Origin: Fasciolopsis buskii
Taxonomy: Eukaryota; Platyhelminthes; Trematoda; Plagiorchiida; Fasciolidae
NCBI GenBank assembly: GCA_008360955.1
Contig: LUCM01003346.1
Span: 236,703 to 300,702 of the forward strand
Direction: 5' to 3'
Length of the DNA: 64,000 nucleotides
In this document: piece by piece, positions 46,647-58,381 of the stretch
Layout: the number at the start of each line of letters is the position of its first letter
Numbering within the stretch: the first letter of the stretch is position 1
The notes under the pieces: model-generated
What the model saw: the letters and a program-made list of their open reading frames with translations, nothing else
Database searches by the model: none
Told to the model about the DNA's origin: nothing
Position numbers and translations under genes: made by a program

Positions 46647-49600
46647 NNNNNNNNNNNNNNNNNNNNNNNNNTGTGCTAGCTGTGTGCATGGAAGTGTTCA
46701 TAGAGAAGAACTCACCACAGAAGAACGACAACTGTGAACTTTCGTTTGATAATTGTGTGATCAGTAGAGCTGAGCGAACCTCGGGAAAACGAGGGCAGAA
46801 TCGCCCCAGGAATATACTTATGTATATATATAGAAGCAGAAGTAGTATGTGGTATGCGTGAACAAAGTTGCCTGGGAGCAGTACGGACCGGTTTCGCGGT
46901 TATTGTCGCTCGTCAGGTATGTGTGCCCGGTGCTCTGTTGTCCCCCAAACATGGCAGATGCTTTGTAACAGCACTCGGAATTGGATATTTCTCACCAGAA
47001 TCCGAAATTGTGCATGAGGTGTGTGGTGGTGTGTGTGTGGGTGTGCATGGAAGCTGTTCAATGGAAAGAAGTCCACCAGAAGAAAACGACAACTGTGGAC
47101 TTTTTACGTTGAATAATGTTTGTCAGTTGGGCTGAGCGAAAACCATTGGGAACGAGGGTGCAGAAGCCCCAGAAAATATACTAATCGTATACATAAGAAG
47201 CAGAAAGTAGTATGTTGAGATGCGGTGAATAAATGTGGCTCCTGGGAGCAGACGGACCGGTTTCGCGGTTATTGTTCGCTCGGTCAGCGGTATGTGATGC
47301 GCCCGGTGCTCTGTTGCCCAAACACTGCAGGATGTCTGTACACTCGGAATTGATATTTCTCAGACCAGAATCGCATTATGTAGCAATAGTGCTGTGGTGT
47401 GTGTGTGTGTGTAGTCGTGGCATTGGAAGCTGTTCATGGAGAAATCCCAAGAAGACGAACAACTGTGATTCGTTGATAATTGTTTTGTCAGTTGGGCTGA
47501 GCGAACCCTTGGGAACGAGGGCAGATGACCCAGAATATACAATTGTATATATAGAAGCAGCAAAGTAGATATGTGGATGCGTTGAACAAAATGGTGCCTG
47601 GAGCAGACGACTCGTCTTTCGCGTTATTGTATCGCTCGTCAGTATGTAGTGCCGGTGAGCTCTGTATGTCCAAAACTGCAGATGGCCTTGTACATCGGAT
47701 AATTGATATTTCTCACCAGAATCGCATAGTAGCATGAGGTGTGGTCGTGTGTGTTGTGTGGTGTGTGATGTGCATGGAAAGCTGTTCATAGGAAGAATCC
47801 ACAGAAGAACGACATCTGTGATTCGTTGATATTGTTTTCAGTTGGCTGCTGAGCGAACCTTGGGAACGAGGGGCAGAATGGCCCGCGATATCATATGGTA
47901 TATATAAAGCAAAGCAAGATAGTCATTGTCGGATGCGTGAACGAAATGATGGCCTGGGAGCAACGGACGCCGGTTTCGCGGCTTATTGTCGCCTCGTCAG
48001 GCTCACTGTGTGCCGTGCTCTGTGTCCAATGGAAAACATGCAGCTTGCTTGTACTCGAATTAAGAATGTTTCCTACTCAACCCATAAATCCATATATTAG
48101 CATGATGGAATGGGTGATGCGATATGTGATGTATGTAAGTGTGTGCATGGAAGCTGATTCATGGAAGAATCCACAGAAGAACGTGACAACTGTATTTCGT
48201 GTATAATTGTTTTGTAGTTGGCTGAGCGAACCTTGGGAACGGAGGGCCAGAATGCCCCAGAATATACCATATGTATATATAGAAGCAGCAAGGTAGTTAT
48301 TGGGATGCAGGTGAACAAAATGTGCCTGGGAGCAGACGAACCGGTTTTCGCGGCTTACTTGTCGGTCTGTCAGGGTATGTGTGCCCGGTTCTTGTCTGTA
48401 TGTCCCAACCATGCAGATGCGTGTACACTCGGAATTGATAATTTTCTCACCAGAATCGCATATATGTAGCATGAGGTGTGTGTTGTGTGTGTGCTGTGTG
48501 TGCATGGAAGCTGTTCATGGAAGAACTCCACAGAAAACGACAACTGTGATTCGTTGATTAATTGTTTGTCAGTTGGGCTGGCGAACCTGGGAACGAGGGC
48601 AGAATGCCCCAGAATATACCATATGTATATTAGGGAAGCAGCAAGTAGTATGTGGATGCGGTTGAAACAAAATGTGCCTGGGAGCAGACGACCGGTTTTT
48701 CGCGGTTTATTGTCGCTACGTCAGGTTAACCGTGTGTGTGTGACCCAGGTGCTCTGGTTGTCCAAACATGCAGATCTTTGTACACTCGGAAATTGATATT
48801 TCTCACCAGAATCGCATTTACTGTAGCCATGAGGATGATGTGTGTGTGTGTGTGTGTTGATGGCATTGGAAAGTCTGTTTCATGAGAATCCAACAGGAAG
48901 TAACCGAACCAACTGTGATTCTGTTGATAATTCTGTTTGTTCCAGTTGGGCGTGATGAGCGAAACCTTTCGGACACGAAAGGGCAGAATGAGCCCACAAG
49001 ATAATACATAATGCTCTCAAATATAGCAAGCAAAGCCAAAGATCAGTATCTGGAATGCCAGTGAACAAAATACAACCAACCAAGTTTTGCCTGGGAGCAA
49101 GAAACGACCGCGTTTCGCGGTTATTGTCGCTCCGTCAAGGTATGTGTCTGCCCGGTGCTCTGTTGTCCCAAACATGCAGATGCTTGTACACTCGGAATTA
49201 TATTATCTCACCAGAATCGCAGTATGTAGCCTTAGAGGTGCTGCCCTGTGTGTGTGTGTGTTGTCGTTGTGTGATGCGGATGGAAGGTGTTCATGGAAGA
49301 ATCCACAGAAGAACGGACAAACTGTGATTCGTGATAATTGTTTGTTTGTCAAGATTGGCCTGAGCTAACCTTACGGAACGGAGGCAGAATTCGACGCACC
49401 GAATAATACCATATGATATATTATAGAAGAGCAAGAACAGCAACAGGTACGTTATCGCTGGAATGCGGTGAACAAAATGAATAAAACACTACGGAGGCAA
49501 GAAAGAACAGACCGGTTTCACAGATTAATTGTCGCTCGTCAGGTATCGAATGTGGCCCAGAGACTGCTCTTGTATGTCCAAACAATGCAGATGCTTGTTA

Positions 49601-51275
49601 CCACCTCCCGAATGTATTTTCTCACCAGGAATCCGGACATAGAATGTAGCAAATAGAGGTGATAGTGTGTGTGAATGCTGTAAGTAAGTAAGTGAATGCA
49701 TGCGCAAGATGATTATGGAAAGAAATCCAACAGAAGAACGACAATACTGTGATTCGTTACGATAATTGTATTCGTCAGTTGGGCCTGAAAAGCGACACCT
49801 TGGAGGAACAGAGGCAGATGCCCCAACAGAAATAATGACATAATGTATATATAGAAAAGCCAGCAACAGTAGGATGTGGATGAGGCGAATGAACAACAAC
49901 TTGCACTGGGAGCAGAACGACGAGTTTCGCGGTTATTGTCGCTTCGTCAGGTAGTGTGCCCGGATAGCTCATAGTTGTCCAAAAACATAGCAGAAAAATG
50001 CTTGATACACTCGGAATATGAATATCTCTCACCCAGAATACAAGCATATGTAGCATACAGTAGAAGGGTGCTGTGTGTGTGTGTGTGTGATGTGTAGATA
50101 AAAGAGAAGCTGTATAATGGAAGAAAACATCACAGAAAGAGAACGACAACTGTCCATCTCGTTTGATAATCTGTATTTCCAAGATAATAGGCAGACCTGA
50201 AGCGAAAACCTTGGGAATAACAGAGTGGCAGACGCCCACAAGAACATATACAATGAAAATAATATATAGAAAGCAAGAAAGTAGTATGTGAATGCAGTGA
50301 ACAAAAAATGTGCACTGGAGAGCAGACGACCAGGTTTCGCGGTTAATTGGTCGCCGCGTCAGGATAAATGTGTGCCCGGATGCTCCTGTTGATCACCAAA
50401 CATGCAGATGCTTGTTACACTCGGAATTGAATATTTCTCACAGGAAATCAGCAATATGGTAGAATGAGAGTGTGTGATGTGATGTGTGTGTAGACTTAGT
50501 GCATGGAACCTGTTCATCGCACATAACAATCCACACGCGACACGAAACGACAACTGTTGATATCGTTGATAATTGTTGTCAGTTGGCTGAGCGAACACCT
50601 TCAGGGAACGAGGGCAGAAATGGCCCTCAGAATTACAATATGGTATATACTAGAAAGCACAAAGAATAGTAATGTGGATGCAAGTGAACAAAATGTCCTG
50701 GAGCAGACGACCGGTTTCGCGTATGTCCGCTCGTCAGGTATGTGTGCCCGGTGCTCTGTTGTCCAAACATGCAGATGCTTGTACATTCGGAATGATATGT
50801 CTCACCAGAATCGACATATGTAGCATGAGGTGTGTGCGGGATGTGTGTGACGGGTGTGTGGTGTGTGCATGGAAGACTTTCATGGCAAGTAAGATCGCAC
50901 AGTCAGAACGACAAATCTGTGTAAATTTCGTTGCCCATAATTTGTTATGTTTCAGTTGGGCTGAGAGCGAACCTTCCATGGAACGATAGGGCAGAATGCC
51001 CCAGGGATATATACACTCAATATGCTATCATAGTAAGCAGCAAGTAGCGCCATCTACTTCGTATGCAGTATGTAAAGGGAATATGCGTTGAACAAGAATG
51101 TGACCTGGGAGCAGACCGACCCGGGCTTGTTTCGCGGTTATTGTCGACTCAGTCAGGTATAGTCTGCCCAGTGCTCTGTTTGCCAACACCATGCAGATGC
51201 TTGTTACACTCGGAATATATTTTCACCATGCGACAATCGGACAATATAGGTGTGGCAAATTAGACGGTGGTGTGT
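46223..51275 (+). repeat. Tandem satellite array, about 14 copies of a ~335-bp unit
   Basis: Each unit contains in order: GCAGATGCTTGTACACTCGG, CACCAGAATCGCATATGTAG, a (TG)n run, TGCATGGAAGCTGTTCATGG, AGAACGACAACTGTGATTCG, GTTGGGCTGAGCGAACCTTG, GGCAGAATGCCCCAGAATAT, an ATACATATGTATATAT palindrome, and TTTCGCGGTTATTGTCGCTC. Anchors GCCTGGGAGCAGACGA start near 46481, 46870, 47241, 47595, 47952, 48324, 48676, 49089, 49490, 49902, 50308, 50694 and 51103. The clean first interval is about 335 bases; later ones are 350-415 because of scattered small insertions. Confidence 0.95.
46647..46671. other. 25-N assembly gap
   Basis: Twenty-five Ns interrupt a TG run inside the second satellite unit. Confidence 1.
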
Positions 51276-51787
51276 AGTGTCATTCTATCTCCATCCTTCT
51301 CGCAGAAGGGGCAAACAGATTGGGTTGGAGACAAAAGAGGCAGGTTGAATAAAAGAGAGGGAACTCTGAACAGTAGCATACTTATCACTACCCACCCCAC
51401 CTGCGCTCGATGCAATGGGCAGCGCGGTCCTGATTATCCTGCGCGATGACCGATGCAGTATGGAATTATTTGTAGGCGTGTAACTCATGAGGAATAATGG
51501 ACGGGTACTGCTAGGGAGTCCAGCCGCTAAGCAGAAGAACGATTAGGGTTGTCAATCAAAGCCTTTGGTTCTGACAAGAACCTGACCGCAAGGCAGCGGG
51601 GTACAGCTGAGTGGGCGCCCATCTACTTGGATCAATTAGTCTTCCACTCGTTTTTACGACTGAGCTGCTAACTCAGATCAACCCCCAACTTGGACGACCA
51701 GGAGACTACTTCGTCAGGCCTCTATCCATTGACCTTCCCGGCATGATTGGATCTTCGGCTTGAGATAAGCCATCCCGTATAGCTCGT
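51276..51787. other. Right flank of the array; nothing recognised
   Basis: Unique-looking sequence of normal quality without a recognisable gene. Confidence 0.4.
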
Positions 51788-51843
51788 TGGATCATGGAGG
51801 CACGCAAGCTGTCGCACCACGTCAAGGTGTAGCCTCGTTGTGA
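51788..51843 (+). repeat. Inverted copy of 46167-46222
   Basis: TGGATCATGGAGGCACGCAA GC and the following CACCACGTCAAGGTGTA block match the minus strand of 46167-46222 with about four differences in 56 bases. Similarity ends abruptly on both sides. On the left side the sequence belongs to the RTE-like fragment. Confidence 0.8.
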
Positions 51844-52039
51844 CAGCCAGGGATGATCAAGTGGATAAGATAACGCGTTAATCTATACCAAGCTGTTCAT
51901 GTGCTTTAGTGAGCGCTCGAAACGCACGATCTAGGGTGGCTTAGACTACCAAAAGCCCCGTGACACGACTCGCATATCAATTTTCCAAAACATGCTAGCT
52001 GAAAAGCTGGGGTTGTTCTGTTTAAAAACATCAATAAGC

Positions 52040-52641
52040 TTACCAAGAATGCCTTGCATTCTGATGGCTTAGTGGTTTATGACTTGGCCCGTCTTGCTGT
52101 AACACCCTGGATTTCTGGTATTTTATGGCATGCTTGACAACTGAAAGCAGTGGAAGGGACATGCGCCGGCAACCGTGACCCTGAAACTTGGAGTGGCACA
52201 GAGCCACATAGGACTCCAACAGGCCAAATGTGGGTAGGAGCCGGATGACTGCGAGTTTCCGACCATCATCAAAGTGATTGGTGGATCCGGGATTCCAGCT
52301 TATGACCTTTCTGGTGCCAGAGGCTGTCTGCTTGAGGCACATTAGTCAATTCCGGGTGGTAACGAGCACGATTCAATGCAAGAAGTGGACCCAAACCAAG
52401 AATACATAGGAGTCGCATGTTTCGGTGATCTCGTGCATCAGGGATAAGCTGCCATAGGGGAATTTCTGCAAGCTGTTTCACTTCCTTTAGGAATGCGCTG
52501 AGTGTGAACCAAGCGATCTATAAGTTGACGAGTCGGGTACCTACAAACGTTGAATGGGGCACTTAAAGCATAAATTAGCTTGTTTTTGGTGTCGGTCCCT
52601 CTCATAACTATGCTGGCTAAGTCGTGGATGCACACATGCAA
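52040..52641 (-). other. Overlapping minus-strand open frames, possibly decayed coding
   Basis: Three overlapping frames (52438-52641, 52269-52481, 52040-52342) follow one another in different phases. Stretches such as AEIPLWQLIPDARDHRNMRL look coding-like. This pattern fits an old frameshifted element ORF, but no motif is recognised. Confidence 0.25.
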
Positions 52642-53022
52642 TATCCATCCACTGGCGGTTTTGGAGAATCGTTTTGCTTCTCAAAGGTCAACGATCATTG
52701 TCCTTAAGCATTTCCACAGCCTTCGACTGTGTCAATAAGTACTGGGCAGCTAGGGTATCTTGCCTTACTCAAATGGCACATGAACTTGATAAGCAGCCAC
52801 CGGTCCCGAAGTTGGTTACGAGGTCCTCAAATAGTTTCAATACTGTATAGACTAGACCTGACCAAAGGCTCGAAGTGGGGTTCCTTCACTTACCTTTGAG
52901 CAAATGTTAGCATATACATAAACATTTGGTACTAATTTCTTCGCTAAGAAGGGCAGTTTGATTTCAAACGTTTCATCACCAGCCGAGGTGACTTCGTCAG
53001 TGCTATGATACTGTGGAGAGCG

Positions 53023-53224
53023 CTATAGTCGTATTGACTGGCCATAGGCTATTTTGGTCGTTATCGCTCGATTAAGTGGGTTGGAGTTAAACCAGAACCA
53101 AAACGACCGACTGAAAATGCCGGATTTGGGGCCGCATAACGAGATTTCAAAACATCCATCGTCCTCATAATCCAAAGGACGCTCGATGATGAAATTTACA
53201 AACGCCTCTAAGGTCACCGCGGAC
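53023..53224 (-). CDS. Exon-like segment, unrecognised
   Basis: A strong acceptor (CTATTTTTAG) is followed by an open frame SAVTLEAFVNFIIERPLDYE then DDGCFEISLCGPKSGIFSRS. The residue pattern looks like real protein, but I do not recognise the family and the 3' boundary is unclear. Confidence 0.33.
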
Positions 53225-56200
53225 CTAAAAATAGAAAAGGGAAATGACTCCCTTAGCAACTATCGCAGTGAAACCGAAAGAAGCTTGCCTCAAAAGCGGA
53301 GCGGACTTTTACACTTGGTATGAAACGTTTGGAAGAGATATTCCGTGGCACGGTGTGGGCTGCTTATTGAGGTTGGGGGTGAAAGGTCTGCAAAACCGAT
53401 TGAGTCGAACACTGATTATGATTGGAAAGCGGCTTACGTTAATATGCGGAAGCCATTTCAATAACACCGGGAAGTCCAGTGATTACAAACAGGACCCACC
53501 TGCAACTCCACCCAAGGTCATCGTAACGAGACCGATAAAATGCCCGCGGCGATGCTAAATCAGTTCACTTCAGTTTTCAATTTAAACAGTTGAATGTAAC
53601 GGTTAAAAGAGTATCCAGTTCAGTGTGTTATCGCGAGTTACCCTGGCTTTTGCGCTCTGGCGTTCGTTTAATTATGCACTACAGGTCAGGTCATGTACGA
53701 TTACAGGATCTGCAGATGGAGCCAAAGAGAATCAAGTGGGATCCTAAGATCCCACTTCGATGTGACTTCAAGGCATTTATGATGCATTCGAGAATGGGAG
53801 TTGGGATTTCGGAGGGTAATCTGGAGGTTCTTTGGAATGGCAGTGTTCACCATGTCTTGGGAGCTGAAAATGAACGCAATGAAAACACTGTAGAACGGAT
53901 TGTCCTACCGCTATTCTCGTATTACGTTTGCATGCCCCCAACCTATGTGACCTGTCATGCGTCACTCTTACCCGGCTCCGTATGACTGCAATACCCGTAA
54001 TTCTAACACTTGACCGCTCAAGGAAAAGAGAGTCGGAGGCGGCAGCAGGTTGAGTATATTTTGACACGAGCGTGTTAGCGGTGCGTTACTCGCGCACGCA
54101 CAAGTGGAGACCACGCTTGGCGGTCAACTCTCGATTGAAGAAGCTATGCGGAGGAACAAATCCATGTTCCACTACGATAGCCATCGGAAATAGGCAGCAA
54201 CGCATCATTATTGCCCAGGGAATACAATGGCGAAGAACTTTGTGCTTATGTCATCATGGCTTCAGACTTGTTCTTTGGATTGGTACGGGCAAGAAAAGGT
54301 GTAGTGGTGGCTGAGAGAAATGGTGGGTAAAAATTGTCAACGTGTGTGCGAAATAGTCACAAGATAGTCGTGAACGCTAAGTGCAAAGTCATGCCCGGAG
54401 TGGTATTAACCTGATATCAAATCACCTCAGTTCCCGTTCCAGTTAAATTACAGCGCTATACGGCGAGATGTCTGAACACCCAGGTTCTTGCACCGAGGGC
54501 TTTGACAACAGGCGAGTGGAAAACTTCAGAGCCCTGCGAGGGAGGGGACAATCGATGAAATGTGCCCTTCGTGACTAACTTTTGGCTGGGTAGTAAGGGA
54601 GGCTCAATTCACAGGTGTGGTTGTTGTGTGCACGATTTGCAGCTTTTGAATTGCACCGTAGAATTTGCGGAGCAACCTCGTTCTTTTTTGGACTTCGCAT
54701 CAATTTGGGCTGTGCGTTGCTTTGAGGTTTCGAAATGCTATTCAGAACGTGGTGAGTTTATTTTTTGTGAATCACACTGGGAATCCTCGATCGACCTCAC
54801 CCGGACGAAGACTCGAACGTCTGGTCGTTACACTACTGAACGTTTGAAACTTTTGTTTAGAATATGGGTTTTTCATCTCATTGGTAAACCTGCAATATTA
54901 TCCCACGTCAAAAATAGAGCTCCCTCAATGATTCGTTGTTTTCGTCCTATCTTTAATGCCACAAGACTATCTTGGATGTTTATGCAACTAGTTAAGTGGA
55001 GTCTTAAAAAGCATTCATTGAGAAAATTTCATTTATTAATGTTAGCGCATCTTTTCTAAAATGCAGCTGTGTTCTACCTGCCAATCCATTTTGTTTAACT
55101 TGATCGCTGCACCTGCGGAAATGAGGAAGAGTCTGAACATTGTCCTTCAGAAAATAGCTTAAGTTTTTGATTGTGATTTGAATCTAGGAACTCCCACCGA
55201 TTTGTCCGCTAACTGATTAGATGTCTGTCTTTTGAAATGGTTCTTTTCTTGTCGATCGAGCGGAGAGCAGGTGATTTCCATCATAGGAATTGTTTCTCAG
55301 CTTGTCCTCATATACAGAGGAGCAACTTGGGTGAATATGTTTGGTCGGCGGCTGTTTGTGATATGCATCAATGATGTTTTTCAAATATTAATATCAATGT
55401 CCGGTGACATGAAAGATTTTTTATGAATTCCCTCCTCCCATTCTTAAGAATACCATTTTACATGTACAACAGAATTCACACAGCATTTGAAAAATGGAGT
55501 TCTGCGCCAGTAAACGCTGTCTCATATCGATGGGATGTCGTGTTCCTCCCAAAGTTTTTCTGACCAATGGTTCACCGATTTCAGTTAATCTTTATTAACG
55601 GTAATTGGATTGTCCTATTCCTGTATGTTCAACCTCATTAGAAAAATCCTATTGCGGTCTTAAGTGCGGAAAATTTTTCGAAACTTTAAATCAGCCTCGT
55701 TAGCTTCGGAAATCCGAAATTCTTCACCTTAGACCCTGCCTGGCACACCGTCCTGGTTTTTCAACTAACGCTCGTAAGGCTGACAGGGTAGCTTTGCGTA
55801 ACGTCCGACAAACATTCAACAAACATTTTTGGCTCCTGTGGTGTATTAACATAAGTGAAAAGATGCGCCGAAAACTAAACCAAAGCCCATCCAGCCGTAC
55901 ATCACGGGAAACTATCTGAGTTTTCTCAATAAACGGATCCATTGCCAAACATTAAATTTTTTGGACTATCTTTATCTGCTTTCTCCCGTTCTGTAAGCTC
56001 TTCCCACACTGAGATTTCCTTATTCTGATCCGAATTCTAAGAATTCTTTCAGGTTTGAATTCTTCCTATTCACGTACTGCAAGCTATACAAACAAACCTT
56101 CTGGTTACTTATGTTTAGACACTGACCCGTTATGTAACTGCAGGCAGTGCCCAAAGGTTAGCTTACATTAGTACTTCTGGGACGGTAGAATTAGAATCCC

Positions 56201-57463
56201 GTTGAATCGTTGTGCGGTTTATTTATCTGTTAGAATTTTATAAATAAAATGGATACCCAAATAAGTATGACAACCCCACATCACCAGCCGCTAAAAATTA
56301 ATTTCCAACCATATCTGAGCCATCTGCGCATTCCATGAAAACGTGCAATAAACAAATTATAATTTTCATTAAGTTCTATTTCTTGTATCGTATGCCCACG
56401 TGTATATTATCCGTGCTTCGTCTATTCTTCTTTGACGAAGCTTATCAGCAGCCCGTCAGCAGTGGTCAGTCTTATTTCTATGCATTCCATTAAATCTGCT
56501 CAATCCCTTAACGTCCCTAGGAATTTAATGTGAATTTTGGTGCTCTACAATTTTCTAAAATGCCGCATCTAATCTCTATGATCGTTTTATTTTACTTTGG
56601 TTGCTTTAGCCCAAGCTCACGAATAATAGCCTGCTGCTCCTGCATGTCTCTTCAGATCTCTCAGGCACCCCGAGTTAGCCCTATCGAGATGGGCGGTTTA
56701 TTCACGGACCCTAAACTCCTCAGGCCAACGCCACTAAAAACCTCACAATTTTAGAAATCATGCCCCACTGCTTTGCTCAGCGAGGCACCTTAAACATAAT
56801 AGCTGATATTCCGATCATTGCTGCGCAACCGATAACGATTCCCGTATTACTGGCCCGCAACTCATGGCAACTAATGTACACGCGAACCATACGGACGTCG
56901 GAGAAAGACCTCGGTTTTCGAGGAATACCCTCAGCTAACCTTTTAGCTGGTAAAGTAAAAGTGCAGGCCAACCAGCCTACAACCAATGACTTGCTTTCTG
57001 GGGCAAAATTCTGACGTATCCACTCAGCTGGATGTTAAGCACTCCAAAATCTCACCAACTGCTGGGTTAATTCGAACGCCGTCCGTTCTTTCCTTCAGTC
57101 TTGCCACACCTACGATGGCGATAGACAACTTCCCCATTTTTTCAAAAACGTGAACTGCTTGTTGGTCGCCACAGCAAATCACTTGGAGCCTACCCTAACC
57201 AATGAATCAAAGGTAATAGGAGACATTCGCCCGTCTGTCTTGAAACCGACAAAACTTTTTTGTCTTACGCAGTGATTCATCAACCCGACTGAAATGTCAC
57301 ATTGTCACTAATAGTCATTCCAGTCATCCACAGTGACATGCTTATGCAACTGAATTTTTTCATTATTATATTTGAAAGCCCGCTAGATAATAAATAGGGT
57401 ACACGCGCAATGCCTGTCTGTGAGCATACATAGCTATAGTTTCGTTGTTTTCATTGGGACCAC
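53225..57463. other. No recognisable gene
   Basis: Plus-strand frames at 53590-53985 (131 codons) and 54562-55059 (165 codons) have no recognised motif and awkward composition. A short (~14 bp) inverted repeat at 53737-53760 (GTGGGATCCTAAGATCCCAC) is notable only locally. Confidence 0.35.
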
Positions 57464-58381
57464 CTAACGGAAAACATAACCCAAGAAGACAATTCTGCAG
57501 TTGATTACAATGTTTTTATGAAAGATGGAATGAATAAGCATAGAGGAGGCCTTCTTGTGCTTACGAGATGTCCTTCCATGGTTATGATGCAATCGCTTTA
57601 CCTGTGATGGCCTGCAAGATTCTACCTGGACGACAGAGGCCATTGGGGAACCGTAAGTTACTGGTGAGCTGTGTCTCCAGTTCCCCCAGCACAAATCACT
57701 CAGGTCCTTACCACCTACTGATGAAACTGGCACTACTGCCGACCTTCCAGGTCTCAAGCTAGTAGCAGGCAACGTAAGCAAGTCTGGAACTCGTACTTAT
57801 TTTTCCTCCCAAAAATACCTTACCCTGTTTCCATCCAGTAAACTAGTAGTTGGGTGGACACGGCATGCTTTGTTACCCACAAGCGTCAACGGCGTTCTCG
57901 ATGTTGCCTTCACATCTGGCCTAACCAGGGTGTACAGGTTCACAAATAGAAAGCTACTCGGATGTGACCACTTCCGCACCGCATGTAAACCTTTAATTCC
58001 GTTGTCTGTCATCTCCTTAGCTACCATCGAATCATACCGCTGAGCCTCATGGGACCATCTCCCCTCCATAATCCGAAGCCAAAACTGGGACAGTCTCTTC
58101 GTATCAGCGGATCCTGAAATGACGGCCAACCAAATTTGCGGAATTCGTAGTCACTGCCTTGATGGAATCACATCAACCGAGCTAGACAAGAGCCCAAAGC
58201 ACTTAAACACCTTAAACTGCATTACAAAGTGTTCGTTAATGTAAGCAAGTTTGAGACAAACGAATGAGTTTGCCCTGATATTGCAGGTGAACGGCATATT
58301 CTCGATTTTCTTAAGAGAAGAAGGAACTTCAAATGTAACACCATAGCAATAAGGCTGAAGTGCTGGCCAACTTACTGACAA
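57464..58381 (-). pseudogene. Decayed minus-strand coding region, one reading frame across ~900 bp
   Basis: Three consecutive open stretches (58381-58151, 58129-57797, 57781-57464) lie in the same frame, separated by single stops. They read GVTFEVPSSLKKIENMPFTC, then MEGRWSHEAQRYDSMVAKEM and HAVRKWSHPSSFLFVNLYTL, then ATSLRPGRSAVVPVSSVGGK and DLSDLCWGNWRHSSPVTYGS. A long shared frame with isolated stops fits an old ORF, probably of an element. A GTAAGG donor-like site at 57823 leaves a multi-exon gene possible. The family is not recognised. Confidence 0.35.

Noticed and set aside
46672..51275. Many open frames with frequent HTHTHT or CVCVCV runs in the satellite region
   Set aside because: They are translations of the TG/CA runs and of indel-damaged satellite units, not genes.
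46223..51275. CRISPR-like or phage-like array
   Set aside because: The unit is long, contiguous without spacers, and the context is eukaryotic.
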